From WRHT01 sp031550525 (GTDB lineage Bacteria > Desulfobacterota > Desulfovibrionia > Desulfovibrionales > Desulfovibrionaceae), in assembly GCA_031550525.1 (NCBI GenBank), contig JAVBON010000009.1, forward strand, positions 1-64,000: a DNA stretch of 64,000 nucleotides. Reading direction: 5' to 3'. The translations under genes and the position numbers were made by a program. This document shows positions 23,789-31,447 of the stretch, piece by piece. Below the pieces are notes generated by a model. It was given only the letters and a program-made list of their open reading frames with translations. It did not search any database and was not told where the DNA came from. Position 1 is the stretch's first letter; each line of letters starts with the position of its first letter.

Positions 23789-25618
23789 ATGCTTAAAAAT
23801 TACACGTGGTATGATTTAGTCACCACCTCCGGCGGGCCGGAAAATTTCCCCATATTCCTCACCGTTAGTCGCGATTATGGCTGCCCGCATGAACGCCATC
23901 GCGTGCACGCCAGCCCGCCCCAAACAGGTATGGAAACATCCTGCTGCTATAGCCTCGAAGGCAAGTTGGATATGAAGATTGAAAGGCGAAATGGCTCAAC
24001 TAACTATCTCCGCTACAATTTTGACGGAAAAGGCCATTTGGACGCCGTAAACCTGAACGATGCCCCGGAAGAGCGCTACTGCTACGAATGGTTCGGCAAG
24101 CGTGTGGAATCATGGACCAAAACCCACGGCTACAAGCGATATTACTACAACGACCAAGACCAGTTGGTAGAGGTAAAAGCCAGAGGCGGGAAAAAGTTCA
24201 ACAAAAGGTTGGCGCAAGGCCCTGTTGCCCGTAATGCCAAAACAAACAGAGTGCTCCTCTCAGGCCTGCCTGATCCCGAACCGCTGCCTGCCCGCGCTGA
24301 CGAATATTACTCCAGCGATGCCCGTATTACTGAATACGAGTACAGCCTCGACGGTTCTTTGCGCAGTAAGCAGACAGAAACCGGCCTGAGCAGATTTAGC
24401 TACGAGCAGGGCCGCTTGAAGTACGCCCATCTGGAAGACGGCAAGCGCCTGAGCTATGAATACGAACCGCAATCAGCCAACCCGCAAGGCCCCGTACGAA
24501 AATATATTCACGACATCCTGGTGGCGGAGTACGAATGGTTTGATCTGGTGCATCTGCAGGCTTGTATAGATTACCGGCAGGGCTTGTTTTTTGAATTTGA
24601 GTACGACGAAAAGGGTACGTTGAAATACATCACAATTACCACTCTGCCGCCGGATATGTGTTTGCAGGCGTATGCAAAAGAAAGAGTAAGCAGGGAAATG
24701 CTTGCTGGTTATTCCACTAGCAATATCAGCGCGGACGAAAACTCGCTCTACAGTGTAAAATGCGCCTGCGGGGTTGACCAGGTGGGGAGCCCTAGGGTTT
24801 TAAAGGCCGATGGAACGCTCATAAAAATTATCGATTATGACAGCTTTGGTAATATAAAAGACGAAAGAGGCGTGGGTTTTCATCTGCCTATCGGTTTTGC
24901 GGGAGGCCTGCACGACTGTGATACCGGACTTGTGCGATTTGGCTTCCGCGATTATGATCCGGAGGTAGGAAGGTTTACTTCTTTGGACCCGCTGGGTGAT
25001 ACCGGTGGAGACCATGACTTGTATGACTATTGTGTGGATGATCCTGTCAGTATTAAGGATGAGACTGGTTTGTTGGGTCAAAAATCTATGGGAGTGCCTG
25101 TTAGTAATACAACTCTTACTGACCAGCTTAAAAACACGTACACTTGGAAAGCGGCACAAGAGAGTAAAGAAAAGTTTGAGAGTTTAAAGCACAGCTTTGC
25201 AGGACTGACTGATAATGGCAAACCTATGCCGGATGTGTTTGGAGCATATAGAGGGGCTGAGATTGGCATCTATCAGAACGATCCAATCATTTTCACGCAT
25301 GAGCCTGGACAGGAGAATGCAGCAGCGGTTAAGATAGCACACTTTTTAATTCCAAATAGCGGCGTCTTTGGTGCGGTAGCCTCCCAATCTTATAATTCGG
25401 GTAACACGAAATTGACTGTTTATGGCAACCCATCAACAGGCGTACCTTCTAGTTGGAATGTTGCTTATTGGTCAAAGACCGGAAAGAAACTTAACCCGGA
25501 ATTGGACACTGAAGAGTACGGCTGGCAAATACTCCAAAACCCATACAGTGCAATGTCTACCAAAGCTTTTAAAGAAGGATTCGCTCTTTTTTTAGGGAAT
25601 AAAAATCAAAATAAGTGA
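23789..25618 (+). CDS. Short Rhs-repeat protein with variable C-terminal domain, putative toxin
   Basis: A 609-residue Rhs/YD-repeat protein. Residues about 30-400 contain YD-type strands (for example YYNDQDQLVEV, YEYSLDGSLRSK, FSYEQGRLKYAHLEDG). The conserved core end lies near 385-425: GLHDCDTGLVRFGFRDYDPEVGRFTSLDP followed by DLYDYCVDDPVSI. After it come about 180 residues of unrelated sequence, the usual place of a polymorphic toxin domain; I do not recognise that domain. There is no signal peptide and no PAAR or VgrG partner in the window. It is far shorter than full Rhs proteins (over 1,000 residues). The following gene overlaps its transcript and could encode immunity. AT content rises in the C-terminal third, typical of exchanged tips. 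Confidence 0.85.
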   Translation: MLKNYTWYDLVTTSGGPENFPIFLTVSRDYGCPHERHRVHASPPQTGMETSCCYSLEGKLDMKIERRNGSTNYLRYNFDGKGHLDAVNLNDAPEERYCYEWFGKRVESWTKTHGYKRYYYNDQDQLVEVKARGGKKFNKRLAQGPVARNAKTNRVLLSGLPDPEPLPARADEYYSSDARITEYEYSLDGSLRSKQTETGLSRFSYEQGRLKYAHLEDGKRLSYEYEPQSANPQGPVRKYIHDILVAEYEWFDLVHLQACIDYRQGLFFEFEYDEKGTLKYITITTLPPDMCLQAYAKERVSREMLAGYSTSNISADENSLYSVKCACGVDQVGSPRVLKADGTLIKIIDYDSFGNIKDERGVGFHLPIGFAGGLHDCDTGLVRFGFRDYDPEVGRFTSLDPLGDTGGDHDLYDYCVDDPVSIKDETGLLGQKSMGVPVSNTTLTDQLKNTYTWKAAQESKEKFESLKHSFAGLTDNGKPMPDVFGAYRGAEIGIYQNDPIIFTHEPGQENAAAVKIAHFLIPNSGVFGAVASQSYNSGNTKLTVYGNPSTGVPSSWNVAYWSKTGKKLNPELDTEEYGWQILQNPYSAMSTKAFKEGFALFLGNKNQNK

Positions 25619-25625
25619 CGTACTT

Positions 25626-26072
25626 ATGAGTGATATTCAATCTTATGCATATGGTATTTTATATAGCGTTACATGGAATGTTATTGGAGTAATAAACATT
25701 GTTATTTTTATAACAACATTAAAGCATATAATAAAAGAATTAAAAAAGTCAAATAAATACGTAATATTTTCAACAATAACAATCGGAATATTAGCTGGCA
25801 CTATAGGATTAATACTATTTGTTATTTGGTCTGATTATATTCCCGATTTTAATCTGCATTGGAAATTGCAATATACTATAAAAATGATTATCATCAGCGC
25901 TATGCTACTAGTTTGTATATTGCTACCAGGATATGCAGTGGGATATACTATCAAGAAGTATATTCCACAATATCATATCATGTTTGTGGCATTAATGTTC
26001 AACTGCGTTATACAATTCTATCCAGTTGTTTACGGTTGGCTTAAATTTAAAGTATATACATTACCAAGCTAA
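25626..26072 (+). CDS. Four-helix membrane protein, candidate immunity protein for the Rhs tip
   Basis: A 148-residue, very AT-rich gene starting seven bases after the Rhs stop. The protein has four hydrophobic segments (about 12-32, 45-66, 85-107 and 118-138) joined by short Lys-rich loops. No family is recognised. Position directly behind an Rhs variable tip is where immunity genes are found, and a membrane location would suit a toxin that acts on the membrane or periplasm. This role is inferred from position only. Confidence 0.75.
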   Translation: MSDIQSYAYGILYSVTWNVIGVINIVIFITTLKHIIKELKKSNKYVIFSTITIGILAGTIGLILFVIWSDYIPDFNLHWKLQYTIKMIIISAMLLVCILLPGYAVGYTIKKYIPQYHIMFVALMFNCVIQFYPVVYGWLKFKVYTLPS

Positions 26073-26167
26073 TTTGCTTATAACTTAACTATGATGGGCG
26101 TGAAGAATTTGTCCTCCGTGCCCATCATAATTACTCTATTCATCTATAAATTGGTTTTGCTGGCGTC

Positions 26168-26222
26168 GTACATAAGCACTGTACCGGCCTGGTGCGATTT
26201 AGCTTCAGTTATTATGAACCGT
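26168..26222 (+). pseudogene. Fragment of an Rhs core end
   Basis: CACTGTACCGGCCTGGTGCGATTTAG and ATTATGAACC translate to TGLVRFSFSYYEP, matching TGLVRFGFRDYDP of the intact Rhs core end (24922-24962). Only about 50 bases remain. Such remnants arise when a displaced Rhs tip cassette is kept downstream of the active one. It overlaps the end of the next minus-strand gene. Confidence 0.65.
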
Positions 26223-26685
26223 TTGAATTTTGGCTTACATAGATGCGATCAGGCCATATTAACAATATGACTTGTACCACTATGAGCATTACGAATGCTA
26301 AAACTTCCCAATACCATCTAATTTTATCAGGAAAGGCAAATTGATACATTCCAAAAACAAAAATAAATGCAATAAATGTAATAAGCCGAGGTGATGAAAA
26401 ATCAATGGCAACTAATCTTCTATAAAATATTTTAAAATAAGGCACATAAAAAGTAGCACAAATAAAAGTAACAGTTATCCAAACTCCAGCGCTAAGATTT
26501 CCCATTCCACTTGGGTCTAGGGCGCAAAGGAATAAATTTGCGATAGTATTCATAATGATAGCGCGCACCAAAAATAAAAACACCAAGGCGCGAATAAACT
26601 CACGTCTAGATATCAGGCTGTAATCCGGATAGCCATAAAGGATATTCCGGATGAAGCGGTAAGCGCTTGTTATTGGATTTGCCAT
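26212..26685 (-). CDS. Membrane protein of unknown function in the Rhs island
   Basis: A protein of 157 residues from ATG 26685, or 172 from GTG 26730. It has about four hydrophobic segments after a start with SAYRFIRNILYGYPDYS, which recalls the N-terminus of small DUF805-type membrane proteins, but the match is weak. Low GC like the rest of the island, on the opposite strand to Rhs. No convincing ribosome site before either start. Function unknown; it could be cargo of a former Rhs cassette. Confidence 0.6.
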   Translation of the reverse strand: MANPITSAYRFIRNILYGYPDYSLISRREFIRALVFLFLVRAIIMNTIANLFLCALDPSGMGNLSAGVWITVTFICATFYVPYFKIFYRRLVAIDFSSPRLITFIAFIFVFGMYQFAFPDKIRWYWEVLAFVMLIVVQVILLIWPDRIYVSQNSNGS

Positions 26686-26926
26686 ATGTGTTACGCGCAA
26701 TCCGGGTTTAGTATAAACATTCGCTGACACATGCAGCTTTTAGTGTTAAAAGCCTGGCCATGCGCCGCCTTATTATATGTAACGCGTTTCTTTATTGATA
26801 TGCCATGTGTATGTAAAAGACAATACGTTTTGGGTCCGATATCTTTGCCGGAGGGCATTTGCAGTTGCGTGTATCCTCCCAGCATTTTTTAGTGTGTTTT
26901 TGACATGGTGATTTTTGTATCGTGAA
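26686..26926. other. Gap at the right edge of the Rhs island
   Basis: No gene seen. Short frames on the minus strand have no family signal. Confidence 0.3.
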
Positions 26927-26972
26927 GGGTAAATAATAAAAGAGAGGCAAGCCCATCTTTTATTATTTACCC
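26927..26972. terminator. AT-rich hairpin beyond fliL
   Basis: GGGTAAATAATAAAAGA pairs with TCTTTTATTATTTACCC. It abuts a second, GC-rich hairpin (26973-27019), so two stem-loops lie in tandem at the end of the flagellar operon. Confidence 0.6.
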
Positions 26973-27019
26973 AGAAAGCAGGCAGCCCCCCACTAAAAAC
27001 GGGGGGCTGCCTGCTTTCT
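26973..27019 (-). terminator. Strong hairpin after the flagellar operon
   Basis: AGAAAGCAGGCAGCCCCCC pairs perfectly with GGGGGGCTGCCTGCTTTCT around ACTAAAAAC. It lies 47 bases after the fliL stop and is the likely end of the flhA-to-fliL transcript. Confidence 0.75.
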
Positions 27020-27065
27020 AAAGCTCCCAAGGGCGCTTTTTCATCGGGGCTGAAATTATTGCGTG

Positions 27066-27779
27066 CTACTTGATAAGATAGTCTTCTATAAGCACTTCGC
27101 TTACTTTTTCCATTTTGGGAGGTGTGCCTGGCGGGGGTGGAGTGCCGCCCAAGGCCTGTTCCGGCAGAATGTAATAGTTTATTATGTTGAGCACTTCAGA
27201 CTTTACAACGTCCAACTGCTTTAAATCCGCCAAAAACGTGTAGGGCTTGTTGCGCAGGTAGTAGTACACGGCGTCGCGCAAAGTTGAATTTTTGTTGGCA
27301 ACCTGCATGGCTATGCGCTGGTTGTCTGTAATCAGCATGAATTTGCAGTATACAAAACGTATTTCGCCTTCAGGGTCTTGCACCTCAACCCAAAATGGAG
27401 CCCAAGAAATATTGAACATGGCCACGGGGGCCTTGGGCAGTTCCGGCGGCGTGGAGGGTATAACCACCACTTGCACCTCCGGCTCCGCCGGTTTGTCGCT
27501 TTTAAGAAACAGAAAATAAGCCGCCGCCAATGCGCCCAGCAAAAGTAACAAAACCACAGCGCCCAAGAGCAATATGAGTTTCTTTTTGCTCTTTTTGGCC
27601 GCGCCTTCGGCAGGCTTTCCGTCTTTACCGGTAGTCGCTGGAGGTTTGCTTTCAGAGGGCTCCGGCTCCGGCGGCGCTTCCGGCTCCAAAAAAGGCGCAC
27701 CTTCAAGATCAAGCTCTACCTTGCCCATGGCGGCCAGGGTATTACTTGAGTTGGTTTCCGCATTCAGCAAAGGTAGCAT
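27066..27779 (-). CDS. fliL: Flagellar basal body protein FliL
   Basis: FliL sits in the inner membrane around the flagellar stator and supports torque. The 237-residue protein has a Pro/Glu-rich cytoplasmic N-terminus, one membrane segment (about 69-92, LILLLGAVVLLLLLG), and a periplasmic domain ending in the family-typical VKSEVLNIINYYIL and KVSEVLIEDYLIK. It is longer than E. coli FliL because of the N-terminal extension; ATG in GAPF-preceding MGKVELDLEG (residue 18) is a possible shorter start. Last gene of the flagellar operon. The 213-base gap to cheY shows nothing. Confidence 0.85.
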   Translation of the reverse strand: MLPLLNAETNSSNTLAAMGKVELDLEGAPFLEPEAPPEPEPSESKPPATTGKDGKPAEGAAKKSKKKLILLLGAVVLLLLLGALAAAYFLFLKSDKPAEPEVQVVVIPSTPPELPKAPVAMFNISWAPFWVEVQDPEGEIRFVYCKFMLITDNQRIAMQVANKNSTLRDAVYYYLRNKPYTFLADLKQLDVVKSEVLNIINYYILPEQALGGTPPPPGTPPKMEKVSEVLIEDYLIK

Positions 27780-27992
27780 AAGTTGTGCGCCTTACAAATT
27801 TTACACTGGTCTGTCAGGGGTCGCGCCAAGTTGTAGGGTACGCGGCAAAGCAAAAAATAGCTGCGCATACTGCCCTAAAGGTTTTGCAGCAACGCGCAGC
27901 CAAAATATAAGCAATTTGCCCGGCGCGAACCGGCTGAAAAATCCAGCCCGCGCATACGCGCCCCAACCCTTAACCCAAGCAAGAGGCCAAGT

Positions 27993-28373
27993 TTACGGAA
28001 AAATCTTGTCGATTTTCTGCTTGAGGGTTTCAGCGGTAAACGGCTTTACTATATAGTTGGAGACCTTGGCCTGAGCCGCCTCAATAATGTTTTCCTGCTG
28101 CGCTTCGGCCGTAACCATCAAAAATGGCATATCCGAAAATTCTTCGCTGGCGCGCACTTTGCGCAGTAAATCAATGCCCGTCATCTGGGGCATGTTCCAG
28201 TCGGAAATTACAAATTCAACTTTGTCTTTGTTCAGCACATCCCAAGCTGTAGTGCCGTCGTCGGCTTCCACTATATTGGTAAACCCAAGCTGGCGCAAAA
28301 TATTTTTAATAATGCGGCGCATAGTGGAAAAATCGTCTACAACCAGAACCCTCATATTGGGATCAAAAGGCAT
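27993..28373 (-). CDS. cheY: Chemotaxis response regulator CheY
   Basis: A single-domain receiver of 126 residues. The acidic pocket D13-D14, phosphorylated D58 (ISDWNMP), T88, Y107 and K110 are all present, and the spacing is that of E. coli CheY. Phospho-CheY binds the flagellar switch to reverse rotation. ATG 28373 has AAGGAG upstream. It lies directly after fliA in the flagellar operon, a common arrangement in polar flagellates. Confidence 0.95.
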   Translation of the reverse strand: MPFDPNMRVLVVDDFSTMRRIIKNILRQLGFTNIVEADDGTTAWDVLNKDKVEFVISDWNMPQMTGIDLLRKVRASEEFSDMPFLMVTAEAQQENIIEAAQAKVSNYIVKPFTAETLKQKIDKIFP

Positions 28374-28391
28374 ACGAACTCCTTGTTAACT

Positions 28392-29213
28392 CTATAAATG
28401 TGTCCCGTGCTGGCTAGTAAATTCTTTACGCAAACGGCTCAAGGCCTGAGCGTGCAACTGAGAGACGCGTCCCTCGGTAATGCCCATAACCTCGGCAGCT
28501 TCGCGCATATTCAATTCATCATTATAGTAGAGGGATAATACCAACTTCTCACGGGGTGTCAATTGTTCAATAAGCGCGGCAACCCGTTCTATCATCTCGC
28601 GGGAGGCGGTTTCGTCAAAGGGCGTGCCCGACATTACACCATCGGTATCAGCCATGGCATTTTCAATAATATCAAGCGGAAAACACAACTGGCTGTGCAT
28701 GGCCTCCATGCCCTCGCGCACCTCTTTGGTGGAAAGGCCGGTCAGGCGGGACAATTCATCTTCGTTGGGGGTTTGTCCGGTATGCTGCTCGGCCTGCATG
28801 ATGGCGCTATCAAGCTGGCGCACCTTTTGGCGCAGCGAGCGGGGGAACCAGTCCATACGCCGCAGTTCGTCCAGCATGGCCCCTTTTATGCGGTTTTCGG
28901 CATAAGTATCAAACTTTACGCCAAGCTGGGGCTTGAACTTGCTGAAAGACTCCACCAGCCCCATGCTGCCGGCGCTTATAAGCTCGTTGATATCCACATT
29001 GCGCGGCAAACGGGCCTTAAGGCGCGTAGCCAGATACTTCACCTTGGGCGCATAGTGCCGGGCAATGCTTTCTTGCTCGGACGCCGTAAAGTCAGACCAG
29101 CTCACAGTGCCTGCATCCAGCTCTTCCCAAGGCTCAAGAGTGCTGTTGCGCACGCTTTGCGCCGCAACGCTCTTGTAGGCCTGGTCCGCCGTTTTAAGCC
29201 TGTCTGTGGCCAT
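28392..29213 (-). CDS. fliA: Sigma-28 factor FliA
   Basis: FliA directs RNA polymerase to late flagellar and chemotaxis promoters. The 273-residue protein has region 2 with DINELISAGSMGLVESFSKF near 95-114 and FDTYAENRIKGAMLDELRRMDW, region 3, and region 4 with LTPREKLVLSLYYNDELNMREAAEVMGITEGRVSQLHAQAL, the FliA/WhiG type. ATG 29213 has CAGGAGC upstream. Candidate target promoters in this window are at 49040 (fliD), 43469, 54713 and 2353. It lies between flhG and cheY. Confidence 0.96.
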   Translation of the reverse strand: MATDRLKTADQAYKSVAAQSVRNSTLEPWEELDAGTVSWSDFTASEQESIARHYAPKVKYLATRLKARLPRNVDINELISAGSMGLVESFSKFKPQLGVKFDTYAENRIKGAMLDELRRMDWFPRSLRQKVRQLDSAIMQAEQHTGQTPNEDELSRLTGLSTKEVREGMEAMHSQLCFPLDIIENAMADTDGVMSGTPFDETASREMIERVAALIEQLTPREKLVLSLYYNDELNMREAAEVMGITEGRVSQLHAQALSRLRKEFTSQHGTHL

Positions 29214-29243
29214 TTGCTGCTCCTGCTCGCGCCCTGCTTGAAA

Positions 29244-30071
29244 TTATACCTGTTTTGAGTGGCTGCCCTTAAACAAAAGCTGTTTCCAGAAAAACTTTAT
29301 GTTGCCGTCAAGGTTGGTGGGAATCTCCCATTTTTTTACCTGTTCCGCAAGCTCGTGCACGGCCTTGCAAGCAGGCGACCCGGCATCTTCCTCGCAAAAC
29401 GGGCGCTGGTTCATTACGGCTTTGCGCACCGCGGGGTCGCGCGGCACAAAACCGGCCAAATCCAGAGACACGCCCGACAAAAAATGATCCGTGGCATTAT
29501 AGAGGCGTTTATACACCTCTAAAGCGCTTTTTCTATCCGGGGCCATGTTGACCACAACTTTAAAACGCTGCACCCCGTGCTGCTGGTTCATCACCTTTAT
29601 CACGGCGTAGGCATCGGTCAGCGAAGTCGGCTCCGGCGTAAGCACCACTATTCTTTCCTGCGCCGCCAGGTTAAAGTACAGCACATTATCGTTTATACCG
29701 GCTCCGGTGTCCACTATAAGATAATCAATAGTATTTTCAAGCGCATCCATGGCATCAAGCAATTCCAGCTTCTGGCCGGTGCTCAGTTCAAGCATTTCGC
29801 TTACGCCGGATGCCGCCGGAAGTATGCTGAAGCCGAAACGGGTGGGGAGAATTATTTTCTGCAAAGGTATATTGCCGTGGAACAGATGAAAAAGGTTATA
29901 CTCCGGCGTAAGGCCCAGCATAACGTCAACGTTGGCCAACCCAAGGTCCGCGTCAAGCAGCAGCACTTTTTTGCCGCTGCCGGCCAAAGCATAGGCCAGG
30001 TTGGTGGAAATATTGGTTTTTCCCACGCCGCCCTTGCCGGAAGTGACTGAAACAACCAGGGGTAATTGCAT
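29244..30071 (-). CDS. flhG: Flagellar number regulator FlhG (FleN), MinD-like ATPase
   Basis: FlhG is a ParA/MinD-type ATPase that works against FlhF to set flagellar number. The P-loop SGKGGVGKTN lies at 11-20, followed by LLDADLGLANVDVMLG, the deviant Walker A and switch regions of the FleN group, and DYLIVDTGAGI. I start at ATG 30071 because GGAG lies six bases upstream; ATG 30083 is the alternative. The gene begins 15 bases beyond the flhF stop, suggesting coupled translation. Confidence 0.94.
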   Translation of the reverse strand: MQLPLVVSVTSGKGGVGKTNISTNLAYALAGSGKKVLLLDADLGLANVDVMLGLTPEYNLFHLFHGNIPLQKIILPTRFGFSILPAASGVSEMLELSTGQKLELLDAMDALENTIDYLIVDTGAGINDNVLYFNLAAQERIVVLTPEPTSLTDAYAVIKVMNQQHGVQRFKVVVNMAPDRKSALEVYKRLYNATDHFLSGVSLDLAGFVPRDPAVRKAVMNQRPFCEEDAGSPACKAVHELAEQVKKWEIPTNLDGNIKFFWKQLLFKGSHSKQV

Positions 30072-30085
30072 TGCTTTCTCCATCT

Positions 30086-31195
30086 CTATTCGTATGCGGC
30101 AGTGTTGTTTGCCGTAGGAAGCTCATGTTTGAACAGCAACCGCCACAATGCGGGCTGTTTTGCCGGAACCAGCGAGTTAAGCAGGCCAGGCCCGAAGGAA
30201 AAACACGATATCGGCAGCCCGGAAGCCACGGCCATGTTGAGCATGGGGCCAAACTGCCCGCATTCGTCAAGCTTGCTCCAGATTATGCTGGAGGGCAGGC
30301 CGGTTCTATAACGGTTAAGCAGCCGCGCCTGCATTTCAGTTGAGTAGTAAGGCGAAAACACCAGATGGGCGGCCATTCGCACCGAGTCCATCCTGTCTAG
30401 GGCAAAAGCGGCCAATACGTCCAAAAGGTGCTGGTCGCGGCCCACGCCTGGCAAATCCACAATAACCCTGTCAAAGCCCTGAGTGGCTATTTCGCCCATA
30501 ACTCCGGCCATTTCCATGGCGCTGGAGGCTTCACGGTAAACTATATCCGAAAGCCCCGCATAGTGCTTTAGCAAGAGCCTGCCGTTGCCGCGCTCGGCAT
30601 CGGCGTTTACTATGCAAATGCGCGTTCCGGCGCGGGCCTTTTGCAGGGCCAGGGCCAGCCGCACGGTGGTGGTGGTTTTTCCGGCCCCAAAGGGACCGGC
30701 CACCAGATGCACACGTTCCGGCCACTCGTTAAAACCCCAAGGCTTAACCGGCATAAGCTCGGCCAACGGCTCAAGAATGCTGGCCGAGGGTTTGTCAAAA
30801 ATCCGCCGGTACAGTTCCAGCAAAGCCTGATCGCCCGCGCCTGCCTGATCCAAAAACTCCATGGCCGCGCGCTGGCGGGCCTCCAGCGCGTCCAGGCGCA
30901 TGGCGGGCTTCATCAGGGCCAGCATCTGGCGCTTTATGCCATGCCATTCCTGCATCCACTGCTGGCCGGAGCTTACGCCCATAAAGGCGCTGCCTGAGCC
31001 AAGGCCCGGCGCCGGCATTGGTGAGGGCGCGGCGGAGGGCTCGATTCTGTCCAAGGCGGCTGTCATGCGCACCATTTTCTTGCCGTTTTCCTGAATATTG
31101 CGCGAATCAAGAATAACGGCATCGGAGCCAAGCTCGGCCTTAATCTGGGCCATCACTTCCTGCGTGCTGCCGCCTGTAAAAATTTTTACCTGCAT
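30086..31195 (-). CDS. flhF: Flagellar placement GTPase FlhF
   Basis: FlhF is an SRP-type GTPase that marks the pole for flagellar assembly. The 369-residue protein starts with the FlhF-specific MQVKIFTGGSTQEVMAQIK, then a linker, then the NG domain with P-loop GPFGAGKTTT at 167-176, DADAERGNGR-type region, DLPGVGRD (G3) and WSKLDECGQFGPMLN near the end. ATG 31195. Together with FlhG it suggests polar flagella. The gap to flhA is filled by a family C repeat element. Confidence 0.95.
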   Translation of the reverse strand: MQVKIFTGGSTQEVMAQIKAELGSDAVILDSRNIQENGKKMVRMTAALDRIEPSAAPSPMPAPGLGSGSAFMGVSSGQQWMQEWHGIKRQMLALMKPAMRLDALEARQRAAMEFLDQAGAGDQALLELYRRIFDKPSASILEPLAELMPVKPWGFNEWPERVHLVAGPFGAGKTTTTVRLALALQKARAGTRICIVNADAERGNGRLLLKHYAGLSDIVYREASSAMEMAGVMGEIATQGFDRVIVDLPGVGRDQHLLDVLAAFALDRMDSVRMAAHLVFSPYYSTEMQARLLNRYRTGLPSSIIWSKLDECGQFGPMLNMAVASGLPISCFSFGPGLLNSLVPAKQPALWRLLFKHELPTANNTAAYE

Positions 31196-31218
31196 CGGTT
31201 GTCGTCCGTTTGCCTTTT

Positions 31219-31420
31219 AGAGCATTTTAACTTTGAAATTTTATATGCATTTTTAAAAAATTAAAATCCGTTACCCTAAAAAGACATAAACGCTAAAGCA
31301 CTCTTTTATCGTATACCCAAAGCCGAAGCGGCTTTGCTAAAGGCACGCTGCGCTGCTCGCTTGCGGGCGTCCCCTCCTGGGCCGCCAGATTATTTCAACT
31401 CTTTCAAAGTTAAAATAATC
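31219..31420 (+). mobile_element. Family C element, copy between flhA and flhF
   Basis: Starts AGAGCATTTTAACTTTGA and ends with TTTCAAAGTTAAAATAATCT, a terminal inverted repeat. Inside lie TTAAAATCCGTTAC, CACTCTTTTAT, the hairpin GCCGAAGCGGC inside CAAAGCCGAAGCGGCTTTG, and TGCGGGCGTCCCC. It matches 40961-41159 throughout. No gene. It interrupts the flhA-flhF gene pair, which is usually tight. Confidence 0.75.
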
Positions 31421-31447
31421 TGGGCGAGTATTGCTTGCGGCCCGGCT

